A stretch of DNA of 64,000 nucleotides from Epiperipatus broadwayi (lineage: Eukaryota; Onychophora; Udeonychophora; Euonychophora; Peripatidae): assembly GCA_028023455.1 (NCBI GenBank), contig JAQFVV010012423.1, positions 2,433,273 through 2,497,272 of the forward strand. The letters run 5' to 3'. Positions 62,638-64,000 of this stretch are shown here, one piece after another. The stretch's first letter is position 1. Each line of letters begins with the position of its first letter. The position numbers and the translations under genes were made by a program. The notes under the pieces are model-generated. The model was not told where the DNA came from. It ran no database searches and saw only the letters and a list, made by a program, of their open reading frames with translations.

Positions 62638-63890
62638 GTTTTCTTTCTATCCCTAATTTTCTCAAACAATTTTCTTTTTTTCATTTTACTCTTTCCAAAA
62701 TGTTCTCATTGGTTATTTTATTAATTCAATTAACACAATCCATTCTTCTTCAATGTCCACACATTAAAGTCTTACAGTTTACTTATCATTTACTCATTGT
62801 CATGTTTTACTATATAAAAATAATAATAAACTCCATATCTAGCACATTATTAATATTTTTCTTAATTTTTCTTCAAAAATCCACAAAATATTTTTTTTCT
62901 AAATAAATACCCCCTTTAGTAATACTATCCTTCTTTTAACTTCATTTTTTCCATCCTATTATTGAATCATTAACAAATATCTTGATCAATTCACCTATTG
63001 AACTATCTTATCATTAATGTTAATTTGTATTCACTTAGTATTTCAACGATAATCTTTATTCCATATTCAATACATTCTTTCTCTAAATTATTCAATATAC
63101 TCTAGAGATTTTTTTCATCTTCAGCTATAAGAGCCACATTTTCTTAAAATCTTATATATTTTACTGTTCTACCATCATCATTAGTTTCTTCACAATCTAA
63201 ATATTTATTTATTACATCTTCCAAAGAAATAGATCACATGCAGCATTCTCATACAACTCCTCTTTTTATACTCACCTCTTCAGTCTGATTATGATTTTCT
63301 ATCCAATATAATATTCCAAATGGATCTTGTCTCTTTCCATATATTTCTTTGTTTTTCAAGATAATCATAACTTTATTTCAGATTACTCTATCAACTGCTT
63401 TTTTCAAATCCACAAAATATATGCCAATTCCTTTTTCTTTTTCAATATATTTTTCTGCAATCATTATCTTTCTCTTACTGAAAATCAAACTATTCCTCTC
63501 CAATATAATATTCTATCTTCTTACAAATTCATCAAGGTATAACTGTCAATAATATTTTTGAAGGATAATAAACAGCTATTTTCTTTTAAGCAATTGGAAT
63601 TAGTATAATCCTCAATGAATTTTTAGATAAAAATTCACATATATTACATTGTACAGTCTAACACTTTTCTAAAAATCTAATTCTGTACATATTGCATTAA
63701 ATTTGACAGCTTTAACATTTAATTCCTTCTTTTAGTCAATATATCCATACTTGGTTCAACTATCTCAATATCATCTTCTCTTCCAATTTCATAATTAATT
63801 AGATCATCTTTTCTACATAAAGATTGAAGTTATTTTTTCTGATTCTTTAATATATCAACCCCCTCAGTTAATCTCTTTCAATTTTTATTA
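62400..63890 (-). mobile_element. Old reverse transcriptase relic of a second non-LTR family
   Basis: On the minus strand, scattered over several frames: GIGIYFVDLKKAVDRV (box A, 63,385-63,430), a box B remnant (SIKRGVV), a box C remnant (RF-stop-ENVALIAEDEKNL, 63,121-63,156), LEKECIEYGIKI (about 63,050-63,080), a C-terminal KLFEKIRDRKK (about 62,640-62,680), and after a TA tract LLDDL (about 62,430-62,444). The order and wording match non-LTR RTs with an FVDxEKAFDRV-type box A, a family distinct from the FVDYEKAFDSI family above. Many stops and shifts show it is ancient. The left and right limits are approximate. Confidence 0.8.
62531..62634. repeat. (TA)n microsatellite inside the RT relic
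   Basis: A TA tract of about 104 bp with AAATA and ATTATA interruptions. It separates the IRDRKK segment from the LLDDL segment of the decayed reverse transcriptase, so it expanded or inserted within former coding DNA. Tyr/Ile repeat peptides read from it on both strands are artefacts. Confidence 0.9.
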
Positions 63891-63910
63891 ACTATTTCAT
63901 TCATTAATCA

Positions 63911-63926
63911 CCCCCCCCCCCCCCCC
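63911..63926. repeat. C16 homopolymer
   Basis: Sixteen consecutive C residues, the longest C run in the window. It may be a true G-quadruplex-prone site or an assembly or polymerase artefact. Confidence 0.9.
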
Positions 63927-64000
63927 AAAGGCACTTGTAATTCTATTAAATAAAAGATTAACTTTTTTTATCCGTCGTCGAAGTACTTTTATTTTTTTAC

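Noticed and set aside
62523-62906. Tyr/Ile-repeat protein
   Set aside because: Reads straight through the (TA)n tract; it is an artefact of the microsatellite and the antisense RT relic.

Overview
This window looks like nuclear DNA from an animal. It is very AT-rich (about three quarters A+T by eye) and has no long intact gene. Stop codons are dense on both strands. The recognisable content is eukaryotic: RTE-like non-LTR retrotransposons with short trinucleotide tails, tRNA-like SINE heads, many (TA)n tracts, foldback DNA elements and a splice-bounded exon candidate. An invertebrate with large introns and intergenic regions (mollusc, arthropod or cnidarian) fits; the phylum cannot be fixed from this sequence. 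Nothing suggests a bacterial, phage or organelle source.

Layout. 1-3,900: foldback copies, GC-richer patches and a 3' stub of an RTE element. 3,900-17,040: mostly featureless AT-rich DNA with two adjacent hairpin elements near 8.5 kb, a 37-codon coding-like segment near 10.2 kb, TA-centred palindromes near 11 kb and tRNA-like fragments. 17,042-19,749: a hairpin element followed 12 bp later by a long 5'-truncated RTE copy (plus strand) with one nonsense codon. 19,750-29,340: noncoding, with a perfect 72-bp palindrome near 24.2 kb and a class-II-tRNA-like SINE head near 25.35 kb. 29,340-30,330: a CpG-rich patch with two facing gene-like ORFs, one broken by a single stop. 36,881-40,458: a 3.6-kb foldback element with arms of about 1.6 and 1.8 kb, a 220-bp loop and internal tandem repeats. 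46,940-49,385: two decayed RTE pieces in opposite orientation. 50,164-50,269: the best protein-coding exon candidate (minus strand), with a decayed duplicate upstream of it. 56,958-59,742: a second long RTE copy (minus strand) that keeps most of the endonuclease and the reverse transcriptase but has one frameshift and one stop. 62,400-63,890: an older reverse transcriptase relic of another family, split by a long (TA)n tract.

No genes here are seen to work together. The RTE family has at least five remnants of different ages. Its two youngest copies share an unusual FTDD catalytic motif, where an older relic has FADD. The most unusual structure is the 3.6-kb foldback element, which codes for no protein, has degenerate matching ends and is flanked by TA dinucleotides, as expected for a non-autonomous element moved by a Tc1/mariner-type transposase.
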